Positions 9,423 through 18,709 of a DNA stretch of 64,000 bases are shown in pieces. The stretch covers positions 80,792 through 144,791 of the forward strand of contig NZ_BAUV01000007.1 of NCBI RefSeq assembly GCF_000513135.1, given 5' to 3'. The notes under the pieces were generated by a model. That model did not search any database, was not told the DNA's origin, and worked only from the letters and a program-made list of their open reading frames with translations. Both the position numbers and the translations under genes were made by a program. Positions within the stretch are counted from its first letter, which is position 1. Each line of letters begins with the position of its first letter. Origin of the DNA: Halalkalibacter akibai JCM 9157 (GTDB lineage Bacteria > Bacillota > Bacilli > Bacillales > Bacillaceae_D).

Positions 9423-10399
9423 TTATTGAGTGACACCAATTGAATCGAGTAGAGCCTGATATGTTTCTGTTCTTATTTCCATATCAGCGATCACTTGCTC
9501 CCGGTCCATAATAAGCATATCTGCCCCTGCTTGCTCCATCTCAGCTAGAAAATCTTCGTCTTGCAATATATTCATAAAAGCTTCCTCAAGCTTATCTATC
9601 ACTTCTTGTGGAGTGCCTTTTCGTGCTGCAATACCACGGTCAGTCTCATGATAACCTCAGGATAACCTAACTCAGAAAAAGTGGGTATGTCTGGTGCGAA
9701 TGAGTGTCTTTCCTCAGTAGCGATAGCAAGCGGTCTGACATCAGAACCTAACCTGTAAATATCAGAAAGGTTACCTGCAACTACATCTGTATGTCCTCCA
9801 AGTAATGAAGCGATTGCATCTGCTGCACCTGGAAACGGAACGTCTTCTACCTGAATATTAGCTGTATCTTCTAACAAGAGGGTAGCTAAATGTTGACCTA
9901 CATAAAGTCCTGCATTTCCAACTGTGATACTATTTGGGGACTTTCGAGCTTGCTCAACTAAATCATCAAGGCTGTGGATGTCACTATCGCTTTTAACGGC
10001 AAATACGGTTGGATCTCCTCCCCAGTTAACTAGAGGCTCAAATGTATCAATATCGAAACTGGTTTGACCTACTAATGGTTGCGTAATGATATGTGGTAAG
10101 TTGTAAGCAGCTAGCGTATAGCCATCTGGTTCGACAGTGGAGAATGAATTCCAACCTACTTGACCACCACCTCCAGGTTTATTTACGATTACTAGCTCTT
10201 GTCCGAGGTAGGTACTCGCATATTTAGAAATAATTCTTGCTTGTGTGTCTGTTGCTGCTCCAGGGGAGAAGGCGACAATGAGTTGAATAGATTTGTTAGG
10301 AAAGTCATCTGAGGTCCCGTTGTCAGAACAACTAGCTAAAATCATCATGAAGAAACAAAGAAAAAAAATAGGAACTGTTTTTCTTAACATTTTTACCAC
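9423..10399 (-). pseudogene. TctC-type tricarboxylate-binding lipoprotein, frameshifted near its C-terminus
   Basis: A solute receptor of the TTT system. The signal peptide ends in the lipobox LASC (about residue 24); mature residues include IQLIVAFSPGAATDTQAR and VIVNKPGGGGQVGWN, typical of TctC/Bug proteins. The frame breaks around 9640: ERHSFAPDIPTFSELGYPEVIMRLT should continue RGIAARKGTPQEVIDKLEEAF and end LLDSIGVTQ at 9423. One C lost from a CCC run explains this, so it is probably an error. The GTG at 10399 opens the frame, but ATG at 10390 has better spacing to AAGGAT. It is convergent with its permease rather than in the usual tctCBA order. Confidence 0.88.
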
Positions 10400-10491
10400 A
10401 TCCTTCTTTATGTGTACATTTTAGAAATATGCATAAAGAAGCGGTTTGAATGTTGTCTACTCAAATAAACTCAATGTTTTTAGTTGATAAT

Positions 10492-11118
10492 TTACTTTTT
10501 CCTGCTTTTTCTTAAACTTATGAAGGGAGCTTTTACAAAATATAAATCAAGTTTAAAAAGATAATCGACCATTCTAGTTGATACCCATTGTGATAAGAGA
10601 GCTTGAATGACAATGGGCCAAGCAATAATGGAAGCAGTAAATACAAAGATGGAACCATTCAATAGGAATAAAGGTTTTCCAGGTGGAATCTCTTTGATCT
10701 TAGCGATGATTAAAGCAATAACACCCATCCCTCCGTTTGATACACCTTGTCGTAATAAAATTCCAACTCCTATCCCTAACAGAACAGAACCAAACGCCAG
10801 ATCAATCCATACATTTTCATAAGGCCTGTACAATGGAAAACTAAAAAGATGAACTCCTAGAGATGTGATTGTTATCCCGTACATCGTCCCGATTGCACTT
10901 GCATTTCCTAACCATTTAATCGCAGCGACTAACAAGGAGAAGTTCACAAGCCATAAAGCAAAACTAAGAGGTATATTTAACCAATAATTTAATAATACCG
11001 CAAGCCCACCAGCTCCCCCAGAAGGAATAGAATGAGGGAACAGAAAGACAGCCATTGCCATCCCTTGAATTAAACCTCCACATGTTATAAGAATATAAGT
11101 TCTAAAGGAATTTACCAT
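10492..11118 (-). CDS. YitT-family membrane protein, short form
   Basis: A 208-residue polytopic membrane protein of the YitT/DUF161 family: five to six spans with the motifs GMAMAVFLFPHSIPSGGAGGLAVLLNYW and GVGILLRQGVSNGGMGVIALII. Full-length YitT proteins carry a C-terminal DUF2179 domain; this one stops after the membrane part with a basic tail (SLRKSRKK). Starts at ATG 11118 behind TAGGAGCT. The function of the family is not established. It appears monocistronic. Confidence 0.85.
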   Translation of the reverse strand: MVNSFRTYILITCGGLIQGMAMAVFLFPHSIPSGGAGGLAVLLNYWLNIPLSFALWLVNFSLLVAAIKWLGNASAIGTMYGITITSLGVHLFSFPLYRPYENVWIDLAFGSVLLGIGVGILLRQGVSNGGMGVIALIIAKIKEIPPGKPLFLLNGSIFVFTASIIAWPIVIQALLSQWVSTRMVDYLFKLDLYFVKAPFISLRKSRKK

Positions 11119-11253
11119 ATAAGCTCCTATGAATAAGTTTTATAACTCATTTTTTACTTGTCCATTTTAATTGTATTAGCGGTTTCACTATTTATGTATT
11201 TTGGTTATTAAAACATAATCAGAATTTTTTTCGGAAAAATGACAAAGAGCCCA

Positions 11254-11281
11254 AACGAAATTCTAAATCGTACATAGGATA
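11254..11281 (+). promoter_or_regulatory. Sigma-K-like promoter of the yjcZ-type gene
   Basis: AAC at 11254-11256, then a 16-nt spacer, then CATAGGATA at 11273-11281. This fits the sigma-K pattern mAC-N16-CATAnnnTA. It is 42 nt upstream of the sporulation micro-gene start, which supports late mother-cell expression. Confidence 0.65.
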
Positions 11282-11322
11282 AAATTGTAAGATCAACAGA
11301 AAACAAAAGGAGATGGTTTTTC

Positions 11323-11433
11323 ATGACACATGCAACTGCAGGATACGGTGGCGGCTTTGCGTTACTAGTAGTATTATTTATCTTATTAGTAATCATCGGT
11401 GCAAGCTGGGCAGGCGGCTACGGCGCATACTAA
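11323..11433 (+). CDS. YjcZ-family sporulation micro-protein (36 aa)
   Basis: The sequence runs from MTHATAGYGGGFALLVVLF to the end ASWAGGYGAY. It has a Gly/Tyr-rich N-terminus, one hydrophobic span (LLVVLFILLVIIG) and the terminal W-A-GGYG-Y pattern of the YjcZ/YtzI group of sporulation proteins found in spore coat or forespore membrane fractions. AAAGGAGATGG lies 6-8 nt before the ATG. A strong terminator follows at 11452, so it is monocistronic. The promoter reads as sigma-K dependent. Its molecular role is unknown. Confidence 0.88.
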   Translation: MTHATAGYGGGFALLVVLFILLVIIGASWAGGYGAY

Positions 11434-11451
11434 TCTCATGTAATGTTTTAA

Positions 11452-11483
11452 AATTGGCTCCTGAGAGAGCCAATTTTTTTTGT
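11452..11483 (+). terminator. Terminator after the yjcZ-type gene
   Basis: AATTGGCTC / GAGCCAATT stem with a 6-nt loop and a run of eight Ts. Confidence 0.92.
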
Positions 11484-11606
11484 TTTAAAAAGAGAGAGGC
11501 GATTTGAAATATATCTTTCAGTATTAAGTTTGCAAGGTGATTCATACAATGTACAAGCGGTTCGATTGTCCGACTTAACTTAATTTAAATACTGGAGGAT
11601 GGTTTA

Positions 11607-12236
11607 ATGAGTGTGTTCTTGGGGTATATTTTTCTTGGATTAAGCTTAGCTGCGCCAATAGGGCCTGTAAATGCAGCTCAGTTAGATAAAGGAATTAAGA
11701 ACGGATTTTTACATGCATGGCTTGTTGGTTTAGGAGCAACTATTGCGGATGCCATTTATATGCTTCTTGTTTTTGTTGGGGTTGTTCAGTTTATTGAGGT
11801 ACCAATCATCCAGACATTTCTTTGGATTTTTGGGTTCTTTGTACTCGTCTACACTGGTATTGAAAGTATTTCAGGGGCCGGCAGAATTTCAGTTTCCAAA
11901 AGTAGAAGTACAAAAGAGTCGAAGTTAAAATCATTTTTTGCTGGCTTTTTTATGTCTTTATTTAACCCTCTTACAATTTTATTTTGGTTAGGAATTTTTG
12001 GATCAATTTTAGCTAAAACCGTTACTACATATGGGACGAGTCAGTTAATTTTATATTGTGCAGCCATTTTTATTGGAATCACATTATGGGATGTAACAAT
12101 GGCTGCACTTGCTAGTACAATGCGGAAGTACTTAACAAACAGACTACTCACAATTATTTCTATTGTATCTGGTTTTTCTTTGATAGGGTTTGGTGTCTAT
12201 TTTGGAATTCAAGCATTGCTTATTTTAATTTCGTAA
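11607..12236 (+). CDS. LysE/RhtB-family amino-acid exporter
   Basis: A 209-residue inner-membrane protein of six spans. The N-terminal signature GLSLAAPIGPVNAAQLDKGIKNGF matches the LysE family motif (P-I-GP-x-N). The GGAGGATGG site precedes the ATG at 11607. The central LFNPLTILFWLGIFG is also family-typical. It probably exports an amino acid or related metabolite; the substrate cannot be told. Its 3' end overlaps the convergent permease gene by 17 nt. Confidence 0.9.
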   Translation: MSVFLGYIFLGLSLAAPIGPVNAAQLDKGIKNGFLHAWLVGLGATIADAIYMLLVFVGVVQFIEVPIIQTFLWIFGFFVLVYTGIESISGAGRISVSKSRSTKESKLKSFFAGFFMSLFNPLTILFWLGIFGSILAKTVTTYGTSQLILYCAAIFIGITLWDVTMAALASTMRKYLTNRLLTIISIVSGFSLIGFGVYFGIQALLILIS

Positions 12237-13590
12237 ATAAGGTAGGGGGCTCAGGAGGATTTTCACCCTGATTCTTCTTCCAGAAATGACGCATAATTAA
12301 TGTAACCAGAGCGACAATGACGATAAAAGCTAAACTAATGAAAAATCCAGGTCGACTTGTTGTGTGAAAAATGGTTCCACCTACACCTAACAGTACAAGA
12401 ACAAAACCTAATATACGTTTCAATTTATCTTTTGTTGTTAAATCCAATAGACGTCCGTAAGAACCTAAAATGAACAGCCAGTTATATAAAAGCATAATCC
12501 CAGCAGCTGTTGTGACATATTCATATAGTCTGCCTGGGATGACAATCGCTAACACTATAGACACAATCATACCTGCTGCCGTTAATGCGATAGCAGGTAA
12601 TGCGATGTTATTTCCTACTCTTTTCGAAAAAACTTTTGGTGCATCATGGTCTTCTGCTAATGTAACTAATATTCTTATTACCGCAAACAAAGATGCTACC
12701 ATTGTCGAGAAACCCGCAATAATAAATACAGCATTAAAAAAATGATTTACATATGGAATGTTAAAGGCTCTTAGAGCTGTAACAAATGGACTTTGTTCTA
12801 TGGAGAAGTTATTCCATGGAACCATTAATAAAGCTAAACCAACAGAGGCGATGTAAATAACGGCCAAAACAAAAAGCATAACCTTCCCCGACTTAGGTGC
12901 ATCCGTCATTTCTTTAAGTCTAATGGCTAAAAGCCCCATAATCTCGATACCTGCAAATCCATAAAATCCATATATGAATGCTGGCAATAAACCTGTCACA
13001 CCATTTGGGAAAAAAGTTCCGTAAGTGCGTGGGACGGTCGCTGTTTCCTCTCCTTGTCCAAACACTCCGAATAAAGCCAAACCAGCAATGATAATGAAGC
13101 TTAATATAGCAGCAATTTTAAGAACGGCTAATAAATTTTCGACTCGATCGAAACTCTTTGTTCCAACTATAATGACAATAATACCAAGTGCAGCATAGAT
13201 ACATGCAAATACCCATAAAGGTACGTTAGGAAACCAGAAACGAGTGAAAATAGATAATGCGGTCATTTGACTTCCCATAATAAGCATCTCTGAAATCCAG
13301 TACACCCAACCACTACTAAATCCAGCCCAGCGCCCGTAGGCATTTTTGGCATAGGAGCGGAATGACCCCTTTTGAGGATCAGCGATAGTCATCTTGGCCA
13401 AAGCTTCAAAAACAAAGTAGGTACCAACTGCAGCTAAGGCAAAGGCTAATAGAACAGATGGACCCGCCATATCAATTGCTATACTCGAACCTAGAAAAAA
13501 GCCTGTTCCAATTGTGCCTGCTACACCTAATAAAGACAATTCCCACCATCTAAGTTTTTTTTCTGCTTGTTCACCTGCTTTTGTCTTCAT
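12220..13590 (-). CDS. APC-superfamily amino-acid permease
   Basis: A 12-span amino-acid/proton symporter of about 456 residues. WWELSLLGVAGTIGTGFFLGSSIAIDMAGPSV is the TM1 signature with the helix-breaking GTIGTG, and TM6 follows (ALLPAFIYGFYGFAGIE). I place the start at ATG 13590, eight nt after GGAGT; the frame stays open to a GTG at 13599. It resembles Bacillus YvbW-type permeases, but the substrate is not determinable. No T-box or other leader fits in the 130 nt upstream. Convergent with, and overlapping, the LysE gene. Confidence 0.9.
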   Translation of the reverse strand: MKTKAGEQAEKKLRWWELSLLGVAGTIGTGFFLGSSIAIDMAGPSVLLAFALAAVGTYFVFEALAKMTIADPQKGSFRSYAKNAYGRWAGFSSGWVYWISEMLIMGSQMTALSIFTRFWFPNVPLWVFACIYAALGIIVIIVGTKSFDRVENLLAVLKIAAILSFIIIAGLALFGVFGQGEETATVPRTYGTFFPNGVTGLLPAFIYGFYGFAGIEIMGLLAIRLKEMTDAPKSGKVMLFVLAVIYIASVGLALLMVPWNNFSIEQSPFVTALRAFNIPYVNHFFNAVFIIAGFSTMVASLFAVIRILVTLAEDHDAPKVFSKRVGNNIALPAIALTAAGMIVSIVLAIVIPGRLYEYVTTAAGIMLLYNWLFILGSYGRLLDLTTKDKLKRILGFVLVLLGVGGTIFHTTSRPGFFISLAFIVIVALVTLIMRHFWKKNQGENPPEPPTLFTKLK

Positions 13591-13727
13591 TTCCATCACT
13601 CCTTTTATACATTGCTATTGTTCGAACAAATCCACTTGTTTATGTAAAAAACAAATGTGTATTGTTTGGCAATAATAAGGAGGCGCGGTATGATAATGTA
13701 CAAAATGATCGTTAAGGTGTGTTGGAA

Positions 13728-14600
13728 ATGGACACGATTACACATACTCTATTTGGACTATCTACATATGGAGCTGTGAACAAAGAGAAAATGGATGTGA
13801 AAACAAAAAGAGCTCTTTTATTTTCTGCGCTCGTCGCTAGTCAAATTCCTGATATTGATATTGTTGCTAATGTAACTGAAACCGGAAGAGTGATGGAGCA
13901 AATGTGGCATAGAGGTCTAACTCATTCCTTCTTCTTAGTTCCAGTTTGGGCTGTTATTATTTATGCGTTAGCCTATTTAATATGGAAAGAAAGTGATCGG
14001 CTAATCTTTTACATTGCCTTGATAAATGTCTTTATTCATAGCTTGACTGATTCGCTGAACGCATGGGGGACAGGTGTATTTGAGCCTTTTTCCCAAACGA
14101 GAGTTACGATGGGAGTCATTTCTATTGTCGACTTTGTTATTTGGTTTATTCTGCTTATTGGATTCATCATTGTAAAAAGGAATAAAAAAATTAAACGATA
14201 TAAAGTGTGGAGAATAGCTTGGCTCTTTATTATTATTCATATTTCAATTCAGTGTGTTCAGGGATTAGTGATTCATAATGAAGCAACCCAGCAATACAAT
14301 CATGTAGCTCTCTCTGCTAATTTTATCCCAGGCCAGTTTACTGTCGTCGGGAAAAATGAACATGTAATCCATTTGTATACTTCGACTATTTGGTCAGAAA
14401 ATCAACTGCAGGATGTATTAATTTCTGATGAAGAAGCTGATTTGGATGAGCTATTTCGAGAAAATCCTAAAGCTGAGGTGCTTAAGCAATGGTCGCCATT
14501 CGTTGTGGTAGTCAATACAGATGAAAAATTAGGAATTTATGACCCTAGGTTTTATAGGAATGGGGAATCCTTTTTGTTTGAATACATGTTAAAAGAATGA
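13728..14600 (+). CDS. yfhP: YfhP/YdjM-like membrane-bound metal-dependent hydrolase
   Basis: A 290-residue polytopic protein of the DUF457/YdjM family. MDTITHTLFGLSTYGAV carries the first His. Further conserved motifs are SQIPDIDIV, MWHRGLTHSFFLVP (HRGxTHS) and FIHSLTDSLNAWG (H-x3-D), the metal-binding set of membrane hydrolases of this group. Five spans follow, then a soluble C-terminal domain of about 100 residues. The ATG at 13728 has AAGG 10 nt upstream; a GTG at 13719 lies too close to it. B. subtilis YfhP is the nearest protein I can name. Substrate unknown. Confidence 0.8.
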   Translation: MDTITHTLFGLSTYGAVNKEKMDVKTKRALLFSALVASQIPDIDIVANVTETGRVMEQMWHRGLTHSFFLVPVWAVIIYALAYLIWKESDRLIFYIALINVFIHSLTDSLNAWGTGVFEPFSQTRVTMGVISIVDFVIWFILLIGFIIVKRNKKIKRYKVWRIAWLFIIIHISIQCVQGLVIHNEATQQYNHVALSANFIPGQFTVVGKNEHVIHLYTSTIWSENQLQDVLISDEEADLDELFRENPKAEVLKQWSPFVVVVNTDEKLGIYDPRFYRNGESFLFEYMLKE

Positions 14601-14611
14601 CTATTACAAAA

Positions 14612-14643
14612 AGCCACCAAAAGGAAATCTTCTTTTAGTGGCT
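14612..14643. terminator. Bidirectional terminator
   Basis: AGCCACCAAAAG pairs with CTTTTAGTGGCT (one mismatch). It lies between the yfhP-like gene (plus) and the small minus-strand gene that ends at 14649. Confidence 0.8.
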
Positions 14644-14648
14644 CTTTG

Positions 14649-14828
14649 CTATTTACTCTTTTTTTCTCTTTTTCCAGCCTTTTCTTTAGAATAACGTATG
14701 ACTAACGAAAGTAATTCTTCTTTTGAAATAGAGTCACCAAATTCTTGTTTATACTGTTGCTGTAACTTCTCTAGAGTATGATAAGATTTCTTACTTAATC
14801 GTTCAAAGTGTTTTTCGGTTAAATCCAT
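14649..14828 (-). CDS. Small hypothetical protein (59 aa)
   Basis: An intact 59-codon frame starting at ATG 14828, with GGGAGAAGCAAC upstream. MDLTEKHFERLSKKSYHTL is followed by a helical Gln/Lys-rich segment and KEELLSLVIRYSKEKAGKREKKSK, a very basic tail. It is convergent with yfhP and shares its terminator. I recognise no family; it looks like a compact, all-helical, possibly nucleic-acid-binding protein. Confidence 0.7.
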   Translation of the reverse strand: MDLTEKHFERLSKKSYHTLEKLQQQYKQEFGDSISKEELLSLVIRYSKEKAGKREKKSK

Positions 14829-14981
14829 GTTGCTTCTCCCTTCTATTTAAACCTATATATTCTATGTGAAATGTAGTGAAATATGTTCGGTGTTTTGTCT
14901 AGATTCTAAAATAAAAAGGTTAGGGGTTATTTCGAAAGCCATTAAAAGACTTTTTGTGGATAACCCTTTTTTAGCTTACTG

Positions 14982-15010
14982 GAATAACGATCCGCAATTT
15001 CCTCATACTA
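14982..15010 (+). promoter_or_regulatory. Sigma-G-like promoter of germinant receptor operon 1
   Basis: GAATA at 14982-14986, a 17-nt spacer, then CATACTA at 15004-15010. This is the sigma-G pattern (GHATR, 17-18 nt, CATnnTA), and it has exactly the same boxes and spacing as the promoter of the SASP gene at 36897-36925. It lies 35 nt before the gerAA start. Confidence 0.75.
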
Positions 15011-15044
15011 GAAGTACACGTAAGTGGTCTCAGGAGGGGATCTC

Positions 15045-16494
15045 ATGTTTTGGAGGGAAAAAGTTCATTTAAAGAAACAAAATTTGAAAGAAGAAGCTTC
15101 ATTTAAATTTAAGTATGAAGAAGAGTTATTAAAAAAGTTCGGTATTAAATCTACCGATAAACTTCCTACTGACTCAGCGCAAGTTAAATCAGTTATGCAG
15201 AAAATATTTAAAGATAGTGATGATTTTAATCAACGAACAATAGAATTCTCTTTTAATCAAAAAGCAACCTTGTATTTCTTTAAAGGACTTACTGATGAGA
15301 ATCTGATTGAATTGAGTATAGTTCAACCACTAACAGAAAGATCTCATGTGAAAAGCGAGCTTGTTAAACTTGATGATGTAATTACAAGTAAAAATTATTC
15401 TGAGCCTGAAAATTGGGCTGAATTAATACGTGGGTGCCTGGGTGGGAACGTGATTTTACACGTTTCAGGTTTAAAACCACTAGAAGTTATGGTATCAAAT
15501 CCTGTTAAACGTTCTTTTAGTCAACCAACAACGGAACCACAGATATATGGATCAAAGCTTGGTTTTATAGAGAATAGTCGCTCTCGTTTATATCGAAGAA
15601 TTTGTTGATCAAGAAACGTTACAAGCTGTCAAATCTAAATTAGAAACAATTGATATTGACCAGCTAACAAGTTCACATACTCTTGTAGAACAATTAGTTG
15701 AGAAGCCTAATTCAATTTTCCCGCAAATAAAGAAAACAGAACGTGTGGATCATGCTGCGATGGCACTTGGTCAAGGGAAATTAGTTTTATTTATTGATAA
15801 CTCGGCTTTTTGTAACATCATGCCTATTAGTTTATTAAGTTTTTATCAACCAAGTGATGATAACGACCAAGCTTCAACTTGGAATATTTTCTTTATTCGA
15901 TTTCTAAGGTTAGCAAGTTTAGTAATTTCCATTATCATGCCATCGCTCTATGTCGCCTTGGTCGCTTTTCATCCTGAGTTGATCCCAACAACGTTAGCGA
16001 TGACTATTGTTGAATCTAGGAATAATATTCCTTTACCAGCAGCGCTTGAAGCGATTCTTATGATGTTTGCGCTTGATATTTTGGTTGAAGCTAGTATACG
16101 TCTTCCTAATATTATCGGACAAACAGTTGGGATAGTAGGAGGCTTAGTAATTGGGCAAGCGGCCGTTGATGCTGGGATTGTAAGTAGTATCATGGTTATC
16201 GTTATCGCCTTGACAGCAATTGCATCTTTTACCGTACCATCATGGGAGTTAGCTTCCTCTTGGCGCTTAGTACGTTATTGTATTTTAATTGTATCTTCTT
16301 TTATGGGTTTATATGGAATGACTCTTGGGTTATGTGTCGTATTATTACATCTTTGCTCGATAGAATCATTTTCTAAGCCTTATTTAACTCCATTGGCTCC
16401 TTTAAATATAAGAAAACTTTTGGATATTTTTTTTCGATTTTCATCAAGAAATTCACAAGTAGAAAGGAGCAAGCATAGTGAAAGCAAGCCTTAA
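15045..16494 (+). pseudogene. GerAA-type germinant receptor A subunit, internal deletion plus frameshift
   Basis: Begins MFWREKVHLKKQNLKEEASF at ATG 15045 behind GGAGGGG. The N-terminal soluble domain reads normally to GSKLGFIEN (near 15570). There the frame jumps directly to ALVYIEEFVDQETLQAV in another frame. The A subunit of operon 2 has about 33 residues (LRVNTSLIRRKIKSTDL onward) between the equivalent points, so about 90 nt are missing. The rest (membrane domain from FLRLASLVISIIMPSLYVALVAFHPELIPTTL to the end at 16494) is good. As written, only a 188-residue fragment is made. This is not a homopolymer slip, so the receptor is probably inactive. Confidence 0.9.
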
Positions 16495-17563
16495 TAGTTC
16501 GTTTCGATCATTTGATGTATTTGTCTTCACTGTTTGCTCAACGGTAGGACTTGGGGTAGGTGTCTTACCTTACGCCGGAGAGGAAGAGTTAAGGAACGAG
16601 TGGCTCCAATTACTAGTTGGGAGTGGCCCGTATTTTTTACTTTTATGGCTTATATATATCTTTTATAAAAAAAGAAACAACATAGATTTCTTCGATGAAA
16701 TAAAGTCTTTTATGCCAAAATGGATTGTTTGGGTTATTTTTCTTTACCTTGTAGGAAGTACATTGTATGCAGGGGTTATTCAATTTAGTGGGATGAATCA
16801 AATTATTGAAATTTATTTGCTTCCTAATACACCGAAATGGATTATTTTGCTTAGTTTTTTAGCAACGGTTTGTTTAGCTGTATATTACGACATAAAAGCC
16901 ATTACTCGCTTTTTAGTCACTTTATTTTTTATAGAATGTTTATTTATAATTTCACTTTTTGTTTTAGGGTTCTCAGATTACTTTCGGTGGATTTATATTC
17001 CTCCGATACATGAGGGAAACATGATTGATTTTTTAAAAGCGTCTATTTCAGATCTAGCACGTTTTGGAGGTGTTTTTACACTCCTTGCTTTTTTATCATA
17101 CGTCAAACAAGGTGAAAGAACATTTGCCTCTATGGGGTTGGGCTTAGGATTTGTAACTCTTCTATATGTAACCTTAAGTATTATCGTTCTTGGAACGTTT
17201 GGTTTCGACGAATCACTAAGCTTAATTTCTCCGTTAATTGTTCTAACACAAACATTCCTACCGGGTCACGGAGTATTTGAGCGATTGGATTTATTATATT
17301 TAATGTTTTGGATCGTGGTATTCTTCAAAATGGTTATCATTCATGTTTGGTTTATTGTACATATTACGCTGAAACTGCTGCCGCAAGTAAATCGCCTTCT
17401 CATTACAGTTTTTTATTTAGGATTTATGCTAGTTTTAACAATTACAACAGCAGGGTATTCTCATACTGGTTGGGGGTTTCATAATTATAATACGTTGGCT
17501 TATACGTTGGTTTTACCAACTATTTTGTTGCTTATATTGATTAATAGGAAGGTAAAGTCATGA
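16478..17563 (+). CDS. GerAB-type germinant receptor B subunit (APC-like)
   Basis: A 361-residue membrane protein of the spore permease (Ger B) family, related to amino-acid permeases: ten spans, N-terminal FVFTVCSTVGLGVGVLPYAGE and mid-protein SDLARFGGVFTLLAFLSYVKQ. The B subunit binds the germinant amino acid or sugar in the spore inner membrane. Starts with GTG at 16478 after AAAGGAGCAAG, overlapping the A gene by 17 nt, and overlaps the C gene by ATGA at 17560. The length matches GerAB (about 365). Intact, although its A partner is broken. Confidence 0.92.
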   Translation: MKASLNSSFRSFDVFVFTVCSTVGLGVGVLPYAGEEELRNEWLQLLVGSGPYFLLLWLIYIFYKKRNNIDFFDEIKSFMPKWIVWVIFLYLVGSTLYAGVIQFSGMNQIIEIYLLPNTPKWIILLSFLATVCLAVYYDIKAITRFLVTLFFIECLFIISLFVLGFSDYFRWIYIPPIHEGNMIDFLKASISDLARFGGVFTLLAFLSYVKQGERTFASMGLGLGFVTLLYVTLSIIVLGTFGFDESLSLISPLIVLTQTFLPGHGVFERLDLLYLMFWIVVFFKMVIIHVWFIVHITLKLLPQVNRLLITVFYLGFMLVLTITTAGYSHTGWGFHNYNTLAYTLVLPTILLLILINRKVKS

Positions 17564-18696
17564 AAAATCGCTGGGTTTTATTGATGTTCATTTTTCTAAT
17601 GATTGGCTGCGCTCCTGATTCTCGGGAACTTGATCATCGGTCTGTTATTATGGGTGTTGCAGTTGATGAAGGAGAAAATGAGAGGTTTTCTGTTTCTATT
17701 CAGTTACCGATTTTAACAGAGGGAGGGGAAGGAGGTCTTTCACCACAAGCTAGAGAATTTGAAATCTTTACAACAGAAGCAAATACTCTTTGGGATGCCT
17801 TAGCAGATTTAGAAGCCATTACTCCTTCTGTTTTGTTTTTCGGACATTTAAAAGCGGTATTAGTATCTGAACAACTTGCCAAAGAAGATTTACCTCTTAT
17901 TTTAGACCTTTTCGGTAGAGAATCTACTGTTGGTAATCAAGTGTTTCTTATTGTTGTTGAAGGATCTGCAAAAGAATTTATTGTGAAAGAATCTCCACTT
18001 GTTAATTTACCCTCTCTTTATCTCGAACGTTATTTCCGTGCAGAACAAAAACTTTCTCGCTCTCGTGGCGTAATGTTGTTTGAATATCGCAGGGATAGTA
18101 ATATGATCTCGGGAGCAGCAACCCTTCCTTTAGCTAAATTAAAAGATGAACAGATTGCGATTGAAGGTATGGCGGTTTTCAAGGATCATCAACTTGTAGA
18201 AAAATTTAAACCGACGGAAGTAGGATTTTCGGAGTTATTAAAAAATAATCAAATTGACTTCATGAATTATACAGTGACTATGGATGAAGAGAATGAAGAA
18301 TTTATTTCTCTTTCAAGAATTAATTTGAAGCAAGATGTTGAGATTAAACGAACGAAACCAGTTCATTTTTCGATTCGTATTCAAGGAAACGGAGAAATCC
18401 TTTCGGCAAACGATCTGAACCGAAAAGTAGATACTTCGCTAATACAGAAGGTGGAAGAAGAGGTTAGTAAACAGTTTACTGAGCAATTGGAAGATTTAAT
18501 TAAAAAAATGCAATTAGCAAATGCTGAGCCATGGTTACTCGGGCATCGTATTTGGGCCAATCATCCAGAGTATTTTAGTCAATTGAAATGGAATGAAAAA
18601 GGTTGGCAGGAAGCGACGTTTGATATCAAAGTTGACTTTGAAGTCGATAATACAGGACAAAGAGGGTTTATTAATAAACAAAAACTCGGGCGCTAA
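17560..18696 (+). CDS. GerAC-type germinant receptor C subunit lipoprotein
   Basis: A 378-residue lipoprotein with signal peptide MKNRWVLLMFIFLMIGC (lipobox MIGC, Cys17). The Ger(x)C N-terminal pattern is ELDHRSVIMGVAVDEGENERFSVSIQLP. The C-terminal domain contains the conserved EPWLLGHRIWANHPEYF and ends with a beta-rich segment. It anchors to the outer face of the spore inner membrane and completes the A-B-C receptor. The stop codon region forms the left arm of the terminator at 18681. Confidence 0.93.
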   Translation: MKNRWVLLMFIFLMIGCAPDSRELDHRSVIMGVAVDEGENERFSVSIQLPILTEGGEGGLSPQAREFEIFTTEANTLWDALADLEAITPSVLFFGHLKAVLVSEQLAKEDLPLILDLFGRESTVGNQVFLIVVEGSAKEFIVKESPLVNLPSLYLERYFRAEQKLSRSRGVMLFEYRRDSNMISGAATLPLAKLKDEQIAIEGMAVFKDHQLVEKFKPTEVGFSELLKNNQIDFMNYTVTMDEENEEFISLSRINLKQDVEIKRTKPVHFSIRIQGNGEILSANDLNRKVDTSLIQKVEEEVSKQFTEQLEDLIKKMQLANAEPWLLGHRIWANHPEYFSQLKWNEKGWQEATFDIKVDFEVDNTGQRGFINKQKLGR

Positions 18697-18709
18697 TCAC
18701 CCGAGTTTT
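18681..18709. terminator. Bidirectional terminator embedded in the gene ends
   Basis: AAAACTCGGG (18681-18690) pairs with CCCGAGTTTT (18700-18709). The left arm is inside the gerAC coding end and the right arm inside the metallo-hydrolase coding end on the other strand. Confidence 0.88.

Noticed and set aside
13600..13727. T-box riboswitch for the APC permease
   Set aside because: The 128-nt gap is too short for a T-box, and no T-box sequence (AGGGTGGNACCGCG-like) is present.
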